Below are positions 24,530-34,253 of a stretch of 64,000 bases of DNA, piece after piece. The notes below the pieces were generated by a model, which saw only the letters and a list, made by a program, of their open reading frames with translations, had not been told where the DNA came from and did no database searches. Source of the DNA: an uncultured Eubacterium sp. (GTDB lineage: Bacteria > Bacillota > Clostridia > Lachnospirales > Lachnospiraceae); NCBI GenBank assembly GCA_947564835.1, contig CANOET010000002.1, forward strand, positions 1 through 64,000. The letters run 5' to 3'. Position 1 is the stretch's first letter; every line of letters begins with the position of its first letter. Made by a program: the position numbers and the translations under genes.

Positions 24530-27091
24530 TCACGGTCCGGACGCACGGGATATCTGCCCCATCCGCTCCTGCAGGCTTCCTTTTGTAATAAAATGCAGGC
24601 ACCCCAGCGGTACTGCTGCCGCCAGAACTGCCAGCGCCAGCACAAACAGCCAAAGCGGCAGCGCCGAATATGTATAGACCGTACTCCGCGACAGCATGGC
24701 GTCCACGATTTTACGCATAACAACCCGGTCAAAAAAGATGATTGACGGAACCATTACCGCCAGCATAACAAGCGCATGGTAACATCCTTCCAGCAGCAGC
24801 AAGGACCGCAGCTGCGTATGTGACATCCCAAGGCTTTCATACACGGCAAATTCATTTTTGCGCCGGATCGTCTTTATGACCAGCATGTTTGTAAAGTTCA
24901 TAAGCGCGACCCCGGCCAACACCAGGCCGGTCACGAGATCCGGAAGCACCTGGTTCAGCCGGGCGTATGCAAATTGTTCCTGATATTCACTGCGCCTGTG
25001 GATGCCGACGCCGCGGTTCAGCCCCTGTTCATATGCATCCAGATATGCTTCGAACTCCTCCTGCCGGCCTTCGCGGATACTCACTGCCAGCTGGCGGTAG
25101 CCTTGCCCTGGAAACAGCTGGTCAAATACTTCTGCCGGTATCAGATAGGCTATGTGAAACTCGGCCTCCCTGCTGCCTGCACCCTCCAGATAGGCGTCAT
25201 CATGCATGACAGAGCCAAGCACCGTAAAGCTGCGTCCCGCCAGCTCTACCGTTTCCTGTGCCGCCGGAGTGGATATGCCTTCTACACGCGGGCCTGCCGC
25301 CAATAGATAATCTCCTGAAGCAAATGCCTCCGGATCAAAGCTGCCGCTCGTAAACGGACTGTATTCCAGCACATAATCCAGATATTCCCCGTCCAGCCCG
25401 ATGACCAGGCCCGTATATTCCCCGTCCTGTTCCAGACGGTCCAGCCCTTCCAGCCAGTCTGGAAAACCACTCTGCGACTCCCGGATAGTCTGTGCCCCAT
25501 CGTATGGCTGGTTATAAAAGTCAATAATACGCTGACGCAGCTCGTCAGAAGCCTTAAGCTTTATTTCCCGGCTCTTCAATGTGCTGACAGACCGGACTTC
25601 CGGGCGGTTTTTCAGTTCTTCCACCGTTGCCTTTATGATCCCCTGGTTTTTTTCATTATAATGCTGCACGGAAAGGTAAGCGGAACCGTCAACCAGGCTG
25701 TAATCCCACGGCGATACAAGCGAAAGGAAACGCTCTTCCTTTGGGCTGATATAGCGGATCCACACTGAGCTTAATACCGCCGCTGCCGCCAGCAGCGATA
25801 ATGCTGACAGCAGCGTACGCCAACGGTCCAGCCCCAGTGTCCGAAGGGCCAGCTGCGCCAATGTCACACGTCCGTCTGCACCCTGTCTTCTGCGCCATAT
25901 CCGCGCCGGTACAAAACGGCCTGCCTGCGCAGGGGTCATGCGTGACAGCCGCATAACCGGAAGCAGCAATGCGAGCAACACCGTCAGCAGCATACATACC
26001 GCCGCTGCCGCAAACGGCTGCCATGACAGAAAATAGATTGCCGGATTTTGCTCCATCCCAATCACCACCCTGCCGGTAATCAGCAAATGCAGCAAAAATC
26101 CCAGCATCCAGCCCGGGACCAGCCCAAACAGCGAAACTAAAAACCCATGCTCCAAAAGCATGCGCCGGACCTGCCTCGGCGTCATCCCCAGCGATTTCAG
26201 CGATGCCAGATAAAACGGATCCTGCCCGGCTGTCACCTGGATCATACTGTAAACCATCAGATAACCGCACAGCAGCACAAACGCCGCGGGCATATAATAA
26301 GGCATGACCATACTTCTGGCTTGTTCCCTGCGTGCCGGATGATAAGCCAGGTTCGTGGTAAATCCCGCCGCGTCCGCCCCGTCACCCAGCTGCGCCAAAA
26401 GTGCCGCTGCCTGTTCGTCCAGATTCACCGGCTGGTACAGACTGACACCCAGCGTTACATTCCGGGCGTCTTCTCCCATATAGCCAGGCTCCAGCGTCTG
26501 CGCTGTCTCCGCTGTGACCCATGCACAGGCCTGTGTAAAATTCGTAGGGCTCGCCCACCAGCCGCACAGCGTAAAATCCGACGGATGCTCCCCGCCCGCG
26601 GCGTCAGTCCATGTAAATGACACCTTCGTCCCGGCCTGGTGCAGCACGCCAAGCGAGTCCATTGTAAACTCATCCAGTGCAATCTCCCCCGGCTGTTTTG
26701 GCATATGTCCTGTCGTCGGCACAGACATCGTCGCTTGCGCATATGCCAGATCCGCCACTGCCAGCTGAACCTGCCGCTGTCCGATCCTGTTTCCCGCAAT
26801 CTGGCCGATGGTGCGGATACGCACCGTTTGCTTTACCGCTTCCTGCCCGGCAACCGTATCCGCCTGCTGCCCTGTCAGCCCCGTATAAACGATATGGCTG
26901 GAAGTGCCGTATGTATACTCATAATTCAGCAGAACCGCTTTTTCCGCCGAGCTTCCCAATAAAAAGACAAACGCATACAAGGCTGTCACCAGCGTCATTG
27001 CCAGCGCCAGAACCAGATTTTTCCCCCCGTAAAACCGAAAATCCCTCCAGACAAGTGTATGGCAGATCTTTAGATTATGATTCACAAGCAT
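24530..27091 (-). CDS. FtsX-like ABC transporter permease
   Basis: 853 aa. One N-terminal helix (LVLALAMTLVTALYAFVFLLG) is followed by a large extracellular domain, a cluster of helices (about residues 255-390, starting MVMPYYMPAAFVLLCGYLMVYSMI), a second extracellular domain, and three helices at the C-terminus (VLAGVALMNFTNMLVIKTIRRKNEFAVYESLG). This is the two-FtsX-domain layout of BceB/MacB-like exporters. AGGAGG precedes the ATG, and it follows its ATPase by 12 bp. With the two-component system upstream it probably exports, or gives resistance to, a peptide or lipid-targeting antibiotic; that role is inferred. Confidence 0.85.
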   Translation of the reverse strand: MLVNHNLKICHTLVWRDFRFYGGKNLVLALAMTLVTALYAFVFLLGSSAEKAVLLNYEYTYGTSSHIVYTGLTGQQADTVAGQEAVKQTVRIRTIGQIAGNRIGQRQVQLAVADLAYAQATMSVPTTGHMPKQPGEIALDEFTMDSLGVLHQAGTKVSFTWTDAAGGEHPSDFTLCGWWASPTNFTQACAWVTAETAQTLEPGYMGEDARNVTLGVSLYQPVNLDEQAAALLAQLGDGADAAGFTTNLAYHPARREQARSMVMPYYMPAAFVLLCGYLMVYSMIQVTAGQDPFYLASLKSLGMTPRQVRRMLLEHGFLVSLFGLVPGWMLGFLLHLLITGRVVIGMEQNPAIYFLSWQPFAAAAVCMLLTVLLALLLPVMRLSRMTPAQAGRFVPARIWRRRQGADGRVTLAQLALRTLGLDRWRTLLSALSLLAAAAVLSSVWIRYISPKEERFLSLVSPWDYSLVDGSAYLSVQHYNEKNQGIIKATVEELKNRPEVRSVSTLKSREIKLKASDELRQRIIDFYNQPYDGAQTIRESQSGFPDWLEGLDRLEQDGEYTGLVIGLDGEYLDYVLEYSPFTSGSFDPEAFASGDYLLAAGPRVEGISTPAAQETVELAGRSFTVLGSVMHDDAYLEGAGSREAEFHIAYLIPAEVFDQLFPGQGYRQLAVSIREGRQEEFEAYLDAYEQGLNRGVGIHRRSEYQEQFAYARLNQVLPDLVTGLVLAGVALMNFTNMLVIKTIRRKNEFAVYESLGMSHTQLRSLLLLEGCYHALVMLAVMVPSIIFFDRVVMRKIVDAMLSRSTVYTYSALPLWLFVLALAVLAAAVPLGCLHFITKGSLQERMGQISRASGP

Positions 27092-27103
27092 ATCCGAACC
27101 TCC

Positions 27104-27769
27104 TTATGCCAGGATACGGCCGTCTTCGATACGAACCACCCGGTCAGCCATCTGGGCAATCTCCAGATTATGCGTAATCATCACCAGCGTCTGATGATAA
27201 TGCTCCACCGACATTTTCAAAAGGCCCAGCACATTTTGGCCGCTTTTCGAATCCAGGCTGCCGGTCGGCTCATCGGCCAGAAGGATTGCCGGCTTGGCAA
27301 TCAGCGCCCTGGCAATCGCCACCCGCTGCTGGCCGCCGCCTGAGAGCTCCTGCGGATATGCCTCCAGCCGCTGCTCCAGGCAAAGCATCTCCATTAGCTC
27401 CTGAAAAAACGCCTGATCTGCGGATACCCCCGCCAGGCTCAGAGGAAAGAGCACATTTTCCCTAACCGTAAGCGTCGGGATCAGGTGAAAATTCTGGTAC
27501 ACAAACCCAACCTTGCTTCTGCGGAATACCGCCAGCTCCTTTTCCTTCAACCTGGACAGGTTAATCCCGTCCACCACCACTTCCCCCTGATCCGGGACAT
27601 CCAGCCCTCCCATCATATTTAAAAGCGTTGTCTTTCCGGAACCAGATACACCGATAATCGCGGTAAACTTCCCTTTTTCAATCGAAAGGTCAATGCCGTC
27701 CAGCGCCTTCACGGCATTTTCCCCCTTTCCAAATGTCTTATGTAACTGACGTATCGTTAAAATATCCAT
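27104..27769 (-). CDS. ABC transporter ATP-binding protein partnering the FtsX permease
   Basis: 221 aa. Walker [10 protein letters not shown], Walker [13 protein letters not shown] and switch VMITHN are normal. The signature is [14 protein letters not shown], with Gly in place of the Gln usual in LSGGQ, while the 22970-23641 ATPase has the standard form. It lies 12 bp ahead of the permease and 95 bp after the sensor kinase in one four-gene operon. Confidence 0.9.
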   Translation of the reverse strand: MDILTIRQLHKTFGKGENAVKALDGIDLSIEKGKFTAIIGVSGSGKTTLLNMMGGLDVPDQGEVVVDGINLSRLKEKELAVFRRSKVGFVYQNFHLIPTLTVRENVLFPLSLAGVSADQAFFQELMEMLCLEQRLEAYPQELSGGGQQRVAIARALIAKPAILLADEPTGSLDSKSGQNVLGLLKMSVEHYHQTLVMITHNLEIAQMADRVVRIEDGRILA

Positions 27770-27864
27770 GCCTTCTTCTTTCCTTCATTGATTGATATCA
27801 TTGCCCGGTTTCTTCTTCTGCCTCCTGCGCCCCTGCGCGTGCCGTCTTCTGCCTGGATCAGGCA

Positions 27865-28887
27865 TCAGCTTACTAAATACACCGAAAATACCGTGCCTGT
27901 TCCGGCTTTTGACTGCACACTGATATATCCGTTCTGGCGGGTAATAATGCCGTTGGCCAGATACAGCCCCAGGCCGACGCCTTCCTGCGCCGCGGCCTCT
28001 TCGGTACGGTAGAACCGCTGAAACACATCCTGATAATGTTCCGCCGGAATACCGATGCCCGTATCCGCAATATCAATCCGTACATAAAACTGCCACGGAC
28101 GTACCGTAACCGTCACGCTTCCTCCGTCCGGCGTATATTTCACCGCATTATCCAAAAGGTTGCCCAGCGCCTCCGCCGTCCATTTCTGGTCATGGCGGGC
28201 CGTAAGCGCCGGATCGCATACTGCGCTAAGGCTGATCTTCTTGTGCTCCGCCTTTGCCCATACCGCGCTCATCGCCTGTGCAATCGTATCATGCAGCCTT
28301 GTTTCAGCCGGATGCAGCACAAAAGTACCCGTCTCCATCCTGGACATCTTGATCAGCGACTGCATCAGAAAATCCAGCTTGCTCACCTGCTCATCCAGCG
28401 TCCTTAGAAACAGCTCCCGCTTTCCGTCCTCCAGGTCCGGCTTCTGCAAAATACCCGTGTACAGCTTCATATTTGCAATCGGCGTTTTCACCTGATGGGA
28501 AATGTCGCTGACCAGCCCCTGTATGATCTCCTTATCGTGAAGGCTCTGCTGACGGCTTTCATGCATAATGTCATAATACCGCAGCAGCTTTCCCTGGACA
28601 TTCGCCGTCAGCGAATCCTCATACGGATGAAAGTTCTCCGGCTGCCGGTCTGCCATAGCCGCATCCAGCGTTTCACAGATATCATCCGCAAACTGCCGGA
28701 TCTGCCGCTGCCTGCAAAGCGCCCACAGCGCCGCCAGCAGCACAATCCCCCCGCACAGCACCAGCACGCCGTACCGCACAGACGCACGCGGCACATACTT
28801 CCACAGCATGCGCACCAGTGCCGCCAGCAGCACAATCCCGGCTACCGCCAGCACACCGTCCAGCCATCCGGCATACTTTCCCTTCAT
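27865..28887 (-). CDS. sensor histidine kinase
   Basis: 340 aa. Two N-terminal helices (about residues 9-25 and 38-57) enclose a very short outer loop, so it likely senses within the membrane or through the ABC transporter, as BceS-type kinases do. The phospho-accepting His is in SDISHQVKTPIANMK, followed by the ATPase motifs NLLDNAVKYTPDGGS, IDIADTGIGIP and EGVGLGLYLAN. It overlaps the response regulator by four bases (ATGA). Confidence 0.92.
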   Translation of the reverse strand: MKGKYAGWLDGVLAVAGIVLLAALVRMLWKYVPRASVRYGVLVLCGGIVLLAALWALCRQRQIRQFADDICETLDAAMADRQPENFHPYEDSLTANVQGKLLRYYDIMHESRQQSLHDKEIIQGLVSDISHQVKTPIANMKLYTGILQKPDLEDGKRELFLRTLDEQVSKLDFLMQSLIKMSRMETGTFVLHPAETRLHDTIAQAMSAVWAKAEHKKISLSAVCDPALTARHDQKWTAEALGNLLDNAVKYTPDGGSVTVTVRPWQFYVRIDIADTGIGIPAEHYQDVFQRFYRTEEAAAQEGVGLGLYLANGIITRQNGYISVQSKAGTGTVFSVYLVS

Positions 28888-29576
28888 CGCCGTGTCCCTT
28901 TCCAGATATATCCCATGCCCCTGACTGTCTGTATATAAGGATGCGCACCGTCCTCCACCTTTGCCCGCAGCCGGTTCATAGTCACCGTCAGCGTATGGTC
29001 GTCAATAAAATTCCCGCCACTGTCCCACAGCCGTTCCAAAAGAATCTGCCTGGTCAGAATCTTTCCGGCATTTTCAGTCAGCACACGCAGCAGCTTGTAT
29101 TCATTCGGCGTCAGCGCCGCTGCCTGATCCCCATGGCACACCGTCAGCGCCGAAAAGTCAATCGTTAAAAATCCATCGCTCCACTGCTCCGCAGACTCTG
29201 CCGCCTCCTGCTTTCCGGCATGCCGCAGCGCCACCTCCACACGGCGCAGCAAAATCTCCATATGAAACGGCTTCGTCACATAGTCCTCCGCCCCCAGGTC
29301 ATAACCCTCCAGCACATCCTGCTCCAAATCATTCGCCGTCAGAAAAATCACCGGCAGCTGCGGATCCGCCTCCTTCCACTCACGGCACAGCGCAAATCCG
29401 TTCCCGTCCGGCAGGTTTACATCCAGCAGCGCCAAATCCGCACCGCCGTCCGCCAGGAGCCGGCGCGCCTTTTCACAGTTATAGGCCGCCACCGACAGAT
29501 AACCATGCGCATCCAGCTCAAAGCAAAGCCCCGTACTCAGCGCCAGGTCATCTTCTACTACTAATATTTTCTTCAT
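28884..29576 (-). CDS. OmpR/PhoB family response regulator
   Basis: 230 aa. The receiver domain has the acidic pair near residues 8-9 (VVEDD), the phosphorylated Asp in LALLDVNLPDG, the Thr in FLTAND and the Lys in YVTKPF. The C-terminal winged helix (TPNEYKLLRVLTENAGKILTR ... VTMNRLRAKVED) ends in VRGMGYIWKG. It is the first gene of the regulator-kinase-ABC operon and probably controls the transporter genes downstream. Confidence 0.94.
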   Translation of the reverse strand: MKKILVVEDDLALSTGLCFELDAHGYLSVAAYNCEKARRLLADGGADLALLDVNLPDGNGFALCREWKEADPQLPVIFLTANDLEQDVLEGYDLGAEDYVTKPFHMEILLRRVEVALRHAGKQEAAESAEQWSDGFLTIDFSALTVCHGDQAAALTPNEYKLLRVLTENAGKILTRQILLERLWDSGGNFIDDHTLTVTMNRLRAKVEDGAHPYIQTVRGMGYIWKGTRR

Positions 29577-29679
29577 AATGCCACCTCAGTTTCCTCTGCA
29601 TCTGATTATAGCAAAAACCCCGAAATTTGAAAAGTCCCAGACATTTGGCATTTCGTTTATCTTGTTTACCAGTTGCAGT

Positions 29680-29736
29680 CCACATTCTTTGGCCTTGTCC
29701 AAGCAGCAAGCGCTTGAACAAGGTGTGAACAGTAAC
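29680..29736. repeat. 57-bp hairpin repeat, copy 1
   Basis: The segment runs from CCACATTCTTTGG to GTGTGAACAGTAAC, with the inner hairpin CTTGTCCAAGC ... GCTTGAACAAG. It recurs at 59233-59289 with only three or so differences, and there the hairpin is perfect. Both copies lie next to an Rpn-family gene. Confidence 0.85.
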
Positions 29737-29751
29737 GTTTACCATTCAAAA

Positions 29752-29794
29752 TAAAAAATAGAGCTGGGAATCCGTTTTTAAGACTCCTGGCTCT
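29752..29794 (-). terminator. terminator of the second Rpn gene
   Basis: Read on the minus strand: AGAGCCAGGAGTC-loop-GATTCCCAGCTCT followed by ATTTTTTAT. It is clearly related to the terminator of the first Rpn gene at 1057-1099. Confidence 0.85.
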
Positions 29795-29805
29795 ATGACT
29801 GTGCT

Positions 29806-30669
29806 TTATGCATCTCGTTCTGTTTTTAGTTGATTTACTTCTTCAAGAGAAAGCCCCGAAATATTCGCAATTTCTTCTAAAGCATATTTTCCAGCAGATA
29901 ACATACGAAGTGCTGCTTCCCTCATCCCTTCTTTTATCCCCTCTTTTATTCCTTCTTTTATCCCCTCTTTCAGGGATTCATTTCTCATATCTTCCATAAT
30001 GCGGCACATCTCACTCACTCCCTTCGGATTTTCTTTCAGATAGCGTGTCCGTTCTGCCATCAGTTCAAAATTCATGTCCGATGCTTGTGTACAGTTAAAA
30101 TCATGCATGAGCTTTCCAAGATCCGATTCGCCCCTGTATTCCCCATTCACATATAGGATATGTTCCCCATCTTCAAAAGATTTGCCTGTAGCAAGGTTCA
30201 TCCTCTCAATCGGATAGATTGGCTCGCCCTTTCCATAAATATCTTTTTCGATAATAAAGATCGTATAAGTGTCCGGCAGTTCTTTATATTCCTGCCCGGA
30301 ATGGAGGTTTTCTACATCCATCACACTGGAATGGTATCTTGCCCTATGCGGATCCGCCCCTTTTTCCTGCCTTTGGATTTCAAGATCGTATCTTTTCCCG
30401 ACTGAATCCGTTGCATATGCATCCAGGCAGATAGAACGTGCCCCGGCCAGCCTTTTCATATCCTTCTGCGTTTCACAATCTGTGATGATCAAATCCTGCT
30501 TATCCGTGATAATGCGTAACACAAATTCTGCCAGTGGAATGTTATCTTTAAACAAGCAACGCATAAAATCATCATCAATAGGCCGTAAGTCACGCAGACG
30601 CTGTAAATCATCCTGGTGCTGCCTTTCCGTTGCTGTCAATACCCCCACCTGCTTTCTTCTCATTTTCAT
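29806..30669 (-). CDS. Rpn family recombination-promoting nuclease (paralogue of 234-1046)
   Basis: 287 aa. The nuclease motif is Asp83 in CLDAYATDSVGK, then Glu97 and Gln99 in DLEIQRQ. It shares with the first copy QRLRDLRPIDDDF, GEHILYVNGEYRG, LGKLMHDFNC, RMLSAGKYALEEIANISGLSLEEV and the terminator. It differs by a tandem KEGIKEGIKEGIKEGM linker, encoded by a 12-bp repeat at about 29925-29985 that may expand or contract. Such repeats are common in the C-terminus of Rpn proteins. Confidence 0.88.
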   Translation of the reverse strand: MKMRRKQVGVLTATERQHQDDLQRLRDLRPIDDDFMRCLFKDNIPLAEFVLRIITDKQDLIITDCETQKDMKRLAGARSICLDAYATDSVGKRYDLEIQRQEKGADPHRARYHSSVMDVENLHSGQEYKELPDTYTIFIIEKDIYGKGEPIYPIERMNLATGKSFEDGEHILYVNGEYRGESDLGKLMHDFNCTQASDMNFELMAERTRYLKENPKGVSEMCRIMEDMRNESLKEGIKEGIKEGIKEGMREAALRMLSAGKYALEEIANISGLSLEEVNQLKTERDA

Positions 30670-30800
30670 AATTTCATACTACCACAAACCTCACGATTTT
30701 ACAAGTCTATCTGCAGACCAGAATATTTTATAATTGTAATCAAGATGTTAAAAAATATAGATATAAAAAGGCCACAGGAAATGGCCCTTTACAAAACGGG

Positions 30801-31451
30801 TCAAGCTACATACTGATACATAAATATAAAATGACAAAAGCTGCCTGCCATAACAAACAAATGAAAAATCTCATGCGAACCAAAATACTTATGATGCGCA
30901 TTAAAGACCGGGAGTTTCAGCGCATAAATAACACCACCAACCGTATAAATAATCCCTCCCGCCAGCAGCCATAAAAATGCCTGCACCGGAAGCGTCCGCA
31001 GCAGCGTCCCGAACACGGCCACGCATACCCATCCCATTGCTATATAAATCACAGAAGAAAACCACTTCGGACAAGTAATCCATAACGCCTTAATTACCAT
31101 ACCCGCAACCGCAATCCCCCATACAACCGCCAGCAGTGTATAACCCTGCCTGCCGCCCAATACAATCAGGCAAACCGGCGTATAGGAGCCCGCAATCAGT
31201 ACAAAGATCATCATATGGTCAATTTTTCGAAACACCTTCAGGATCCGGTCCGGTACGATGACAGAATGATACATCGTACTCGCGCCGTACAGCAGGATCA
31301 TACTGCACATAAAGATCCCCATCGCCACGCAGCACAGCATTCCTGACGTCATACCTGCCTTAATCAATAACGGCACCGAAGCAGCCACCGCCAGCAGCAT
31401 CCCGATAAAATGTGTAATTGCACTCCCAGGTTCCCGAATTGTAAGTTCCAT
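30801..31451 (-). CDS. hemolysin III family protein (PAQR-type membrane protein)
   Basis: 216 aa with seven membrane helices. The first part (REPGSAITHFIGMLLAVAA) holds the conserved S-x3-H, then LLYGASTMYHSVIVP and HEIFHLFVMAGSFCHF carry the conserved Ser/His residues of the zinc site in this superfamily. The role is not settled; some members respond to membrane state (TrhA). A GGAGG site precedes the ATG. It is a single gene facing away from the spore gene. Confidence 0.9.
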   Translation of the reverse strand: MELTIREPGSAITHFIGMLLAVAASVPLLIKAGMTSGMLCCVAMGIFMCSMILLYGASTMYHSVIVPDRILKVFRKIDHMMIFVLIAGSYTPVCLIVLGGRQGYTLLAVVWGIAVAGMVIKALWITCPKWFSSVIYIAMGWVCVAVFGTLLRTLPVQAFLWLLAGGIIYTVGGVIYALKLPVFNAHHKYFGSHEIFHLFVMAGSFCHFIFMYQYVA

Positions 31452-31681
31452 AATAATCCTCCTTTAACACTTGCTGCATTTTCAAGTTTCATTTTCTTTA
31501 TTATGTATTATTTGTTATTTTAACATGTAGTATTCATTACTATGTATCATATGCCCGTACTTACAGTTTGTCAAGCCTATTTTAAAAAAATTTGAAAATA
31601 CTTATTATATTATGCATATTTTGCCAAAAAAGAAACATACTAAAGCAGCCAAAGACTCAATTTCAAATCAGGAGTATAAAA

Positions 31682-33100
31682 ATGACCACACAACTAACCT
31701 CAGATTTCACCCAAAACCAACAGCTGATGGACCAGATCTTCCATCCCCAGCTAAGCTACGACCTGATGGTACGCTCCTTCACCATTGCAGAACGGCCGGC
31801 CTGTTTTTATCTGATTGACGGCCTGCACAAAGATGATATCTTAGAAAAAATCATGGACAGCTTTTTTACTATCACCCCGGCTGACATGCCTTCCACAGCC
31901 CAGGCATTTTCCAGGCTGATGATTCCGTACGGGGAAACAGACCTGATCAAAGACAGCGACGAACTGACCACCTCTCTTTTATCCGGCGTCCCGATACTGA
32001 TCATCGACGGCTATGCGCAGGCAATTGCCATTGATTTTCGGACATACCCAGCACGAAGTATCGAAGAACCCTCCAAAGAAAAAGTACTGCGCGGCTCCAA
32101 GGACGGTTTTGTAGAAACCATCGTATTCAACACAGCCCTGATCCGGCGCAGAATCCGCAGCCCGCAGCTGGTCATGGAAATCACATCCGCAGGAAAAAGC
32201 TCGCACACCGATATTGTCCTGTCCTATATGCGGAACCGGACGGACCCGCAGTTCTTGGAAAATATCCGCAAACGGCTGGCTGAAATATCCGTTGACGCAT
32301 TAACAATGAACTGCGAAAGCCTGGCCGAGGCCCTCTGTCCGCACCACTGGATCAATCCGTTTCCAAAATATAAATACACAGAACGCCCGGATACTGCCGC
32401 TGCGGCAATTCTGGAGGGCAGTATTGTCCTGCTGGTCGATAACTCACCGTCCGCGATCATTCTTCCGACGACCCTGTTTGAACTGACAGAAGAAGCCAAC
32501 GACTATTACCTTCCTCCCGTCACCGGTACTTACCTGCGGCTTTCCAGACTTGCGGTAAATATAACCGCCCTGATCCTTACCCCTACCTGGCTGCTGTTTC
32601 TGCGTTATCCGCAGTGGCTGCCGGACGCACTATCCTTTGTCATCGTCAAAGATGAGATACACATACCCGTCCTGCTCCAGCTGCTGATCCTGGAATTTGC
32701 GATCGACGGAATGAAGCTCGCCGCGATGAACACACCAGAAATGCTCAGTACGCCGTTAAGCGTAATTGCCGGCATCGTACTAGGTGATTTCGCATCCAAA
32801 TCCGGCTGGTTCAACCCTGAAACAATGTTATATATGGCTTTTGTAGCCATAGCCAATTACGCGCAGGCAAGTTATGAGCTGGGTTACGCCTTAAAATTTA
32901 TGCGTATCATCCTGCTGATCAGTACCGGCGCATTTGGGATCTATGGGTACCTTGGCGGCATCCTGCTCTGCGCGGCAGCGGTTGCAGGAAACAAAACACT
33001 ATCCGGAACCGGATATTTATATCCGCTGATCCCATTTCACGGAAAAGAACTGCTGCGGCGCCTGTTCCGGGTCAGCCTGACAAATACAGAACATCAATAA
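31682..33100 (+). CDS. spore germination protein, GerA/SpoVAF type
   Basis: 472 aa from the ATG at 31682 (CAGGAG upstream); the open frame extends 30 codons further without a ribosome site. The N-terminal cytoplasmic domain is followed by about five helices, with ILEGSIVLLVDNSPSAIILPTTLFEL (a GerA hallmark, usually EGRVVLLVDGTPFVLI...P) and PPVTGTYLRLSRL. The length and lack of a long N-terminal extension favour SpoVAF over a GerA receptor subunit, but no spoVA genes are nearby. It would sit in the spore inner membrane. Confidence 0.85.
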   Translation: MTTQLTSDFTQNQQLMDQIFHPQLSYDLMVRSFTIAERPACFYLIDGLHKDDILEKIMDSFFTITPADMPSTAQAFSRLMIPYGETDLIKDSDELTTSLLSGVPILIIDGYAQAIAIDFRTYPARSIEEPSKEKVLRGSKDGFVETIVFNTALIRRRIRSPQLVMEITSAGKSSHTDIVLSYMRNRTDPQFLENIRKRLAEISVDALTMNCESLAEALCPHHWINPFPKYKYTERPDTAAAAILEGSIVLLVDNSPSAIILPTTLFELTEEANDYYLPPVTGTYLRLSRLAVNITALILTPTWLLFLRYPQWLPDALSFVIVKDEIHIPVLLQLLILEFAIDGMKLAAMNTPEMLSTPLSVIAGIVLGDFASKSGWFNPETMLYMAFVAIANYAQASYELGYALKFMRIILLISTGAFGIYGYLGGILLCAAAVAGNKTLSGTGYLYPLIPFHGKELLRRLFRVSLTNTEHQ

Positions 33101-33157
33101 GCTTACCAGCAGGAAAATACCACATAGGCGGAAGCTTACCCCGTAAACGTAACAATG

Positions 33158-33190
33158 CGTAACAGTTCAGACAGCCGCTGAGCTGTTACG
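33158..33190. repeat. TAACAG hairpin
   Basis: CGTAACAG-(N)TCAG...CTGA(N)-CTGTTACG forms a strong stem 60 bp after the spore gene. No U run follows, so termination is uncertain. Related TAACAG/CTGTTA hairpins with a nearby TCAGACA word occur at 39799-39866. Confidence 0.6.
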
Positions 33191-33228
33191 GCAGTTCAGA
33201 CAAGCTACTGCATTTTTATGAATTATCC

Positions 33229-33258
33229 TTGACAAAAATGCCTATTTTCTTATTTAAT
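33229..33258 (+). promoter_or_regulatory. promoter of the PsiE-like gene
   Basis: TTGACA (33229-33234), 18 bases, TTTAAT (33253-33258), 49 bp before the start codon. Confidence 0.6.
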
Positions 33259-33306
33259 AGATTAGGGGAAATTTTTACATGCAGTTATAATTGAAAGGAG
33301 AAGCCT

Positions 33307-33702
33307 ATGAAAAAACTGGTAAACGACCTGCAAAGAGTTTGTAAAATCCTGGAACTGATCGCCGCTGTGCTCGTATTCATCGGAATCGTATTAGCCATTA
33401 TCGGCCTTTTCTGGTCAGACATTCACGCCTTTGAAGAAGTACTTCATGATACGACCGCATTCCGGCATTTTCTGGAGAAGATTTTCGAGATTGTAATTGG
33501 TATCGAATTTTTGGAGATGTTATGCCATGCAAATCCGGATAATGTCATTCATGTATTGATCTTCCTTGTGGCACGGCATATGATTGTAGGGGAGACTACG
33601 CCGTATGAAGATCTTGTATCTGTACTTAGTATTTCGATTCTGATTGTTTTGCGGAAATACATGCATACGAATAATAAAAAGCCTGGAACACCGGAAACTT
33701 AA
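33307..33702 (+). CDS. PsiE-like small membrane protein
   Basis: 131 aa with four predicted helices. The C-terminal part (IHVLIFLVARHMIVGETTPYEDLVSVLSISILIVLRKY) fits the PsiE/DUF family (phosphate-starvation-inducible PsiE). The role is unknown. AAGGAG precedes the ATG. Its own promoter and the strong palindrome after it make it monocistronic. Confidence 0.65.
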   Translation: MKKLVNDLQRVCKILELIAAVLVFIGIVLAIIGLFWSDIHAFEEVLHDTTAFRHFLEKIFEIVIGIEFLEMLCHANPDNVIHVLIFLVARHMIVGETTPYEDLVSVLSISILIVLRKYMHTNNKKPGTPET

Positions 33703-33732
33703 GTATTTTAAAATTTTTTGCGCATAATTTAT

Positions 33733-33837
33733 GTGGCTAACCGGACGACTCTGCGGGCTGTGGACAGGGGATCCGCCCAAGGTGTGTCTCCCAGCGCATT
33801 CCCTGCCCACAGCCCGCAGAGTCGTCCGGTTAGCCAC
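33733..33837. repeat. near-perfect 37-bp inverted repeat (GTCGTCCGG palindrome)
   Basis: Arms 33733-33769 and 33801-33837 begin GTGGCTAACCGGACGACTC and are complementary at all but one position, with a 31-base loop. It fills the gap between convergent psiE and panD and probably acts as a bidirectional transcription block. It is the cleanest copy of the repeat family seen at 1.1, 19.6, 22.8 and 36.3 kb. Confidence 0.9.
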
Positions 33838-33847
33838 CTCTCCCGCA

Positions 33848-34243
33848 TTAAATATAATCTTCTGTCAGCTCCCCATACTTTTCATAATTAGTAATCCTCG
33901 CAATCTGGTTTTCTTCATCCACAAAGACCACTTTCGGCTTATGCTCCCTGGCCTCCTCCGGTGTCATCTGTGCATAGCTCATCAGTATAATATGGTCACC
34001 GACCGCCACCTGCCTTGCAGCCGCACCGTTTAAGCAGATCATGCCAGACCCTGCTTCCCCAGCGATCGTATACGTCTCAAACCGGTTCCCATTCTCAATA
34101 TCCACAATCTGCACCATCTCATACTCTAAAATTCCGGCAGCTTCTAACAAATCTGTATCCACTGTGATGCTGCCGACATAATGCAGCTCTGCCTGTTTCA
34201 CGACTGCACGGTGGATTTTGCCTTTTAACATTGTGAGATTCAT
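33848..34243 (-). CDS. panD: aspartate 1-decarboxylase
   Basis: Pyruvoyl enzyme that makes beta-alanine for pantothenate. 131 aa from the ATG at 34243, chosen for AAGGAGG five bases upstream. The self-cleavage site is HYVGSITVD (between Gly and Ser; the Ser becomes the pyruvoyl group), and [22 protein letters not shown] is conserved. It is third in the order panB-panC-panD, ten bases after panC. Confidence 0.94.
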   Translation of the reverse strand: MNLTMLKGKIHRAVVKQAELHYVGSITVDTDLLEAAGILEYEMVQIVDIENGNRFETYTIAGEAGSGMICLNGAAARQVAVGDHIILMSYAQMTPEEAREHKPKVVFVDEENQIARITNYEKYGELTEDYI

Positions 34244-34253
34244 AAAAGCCTCC

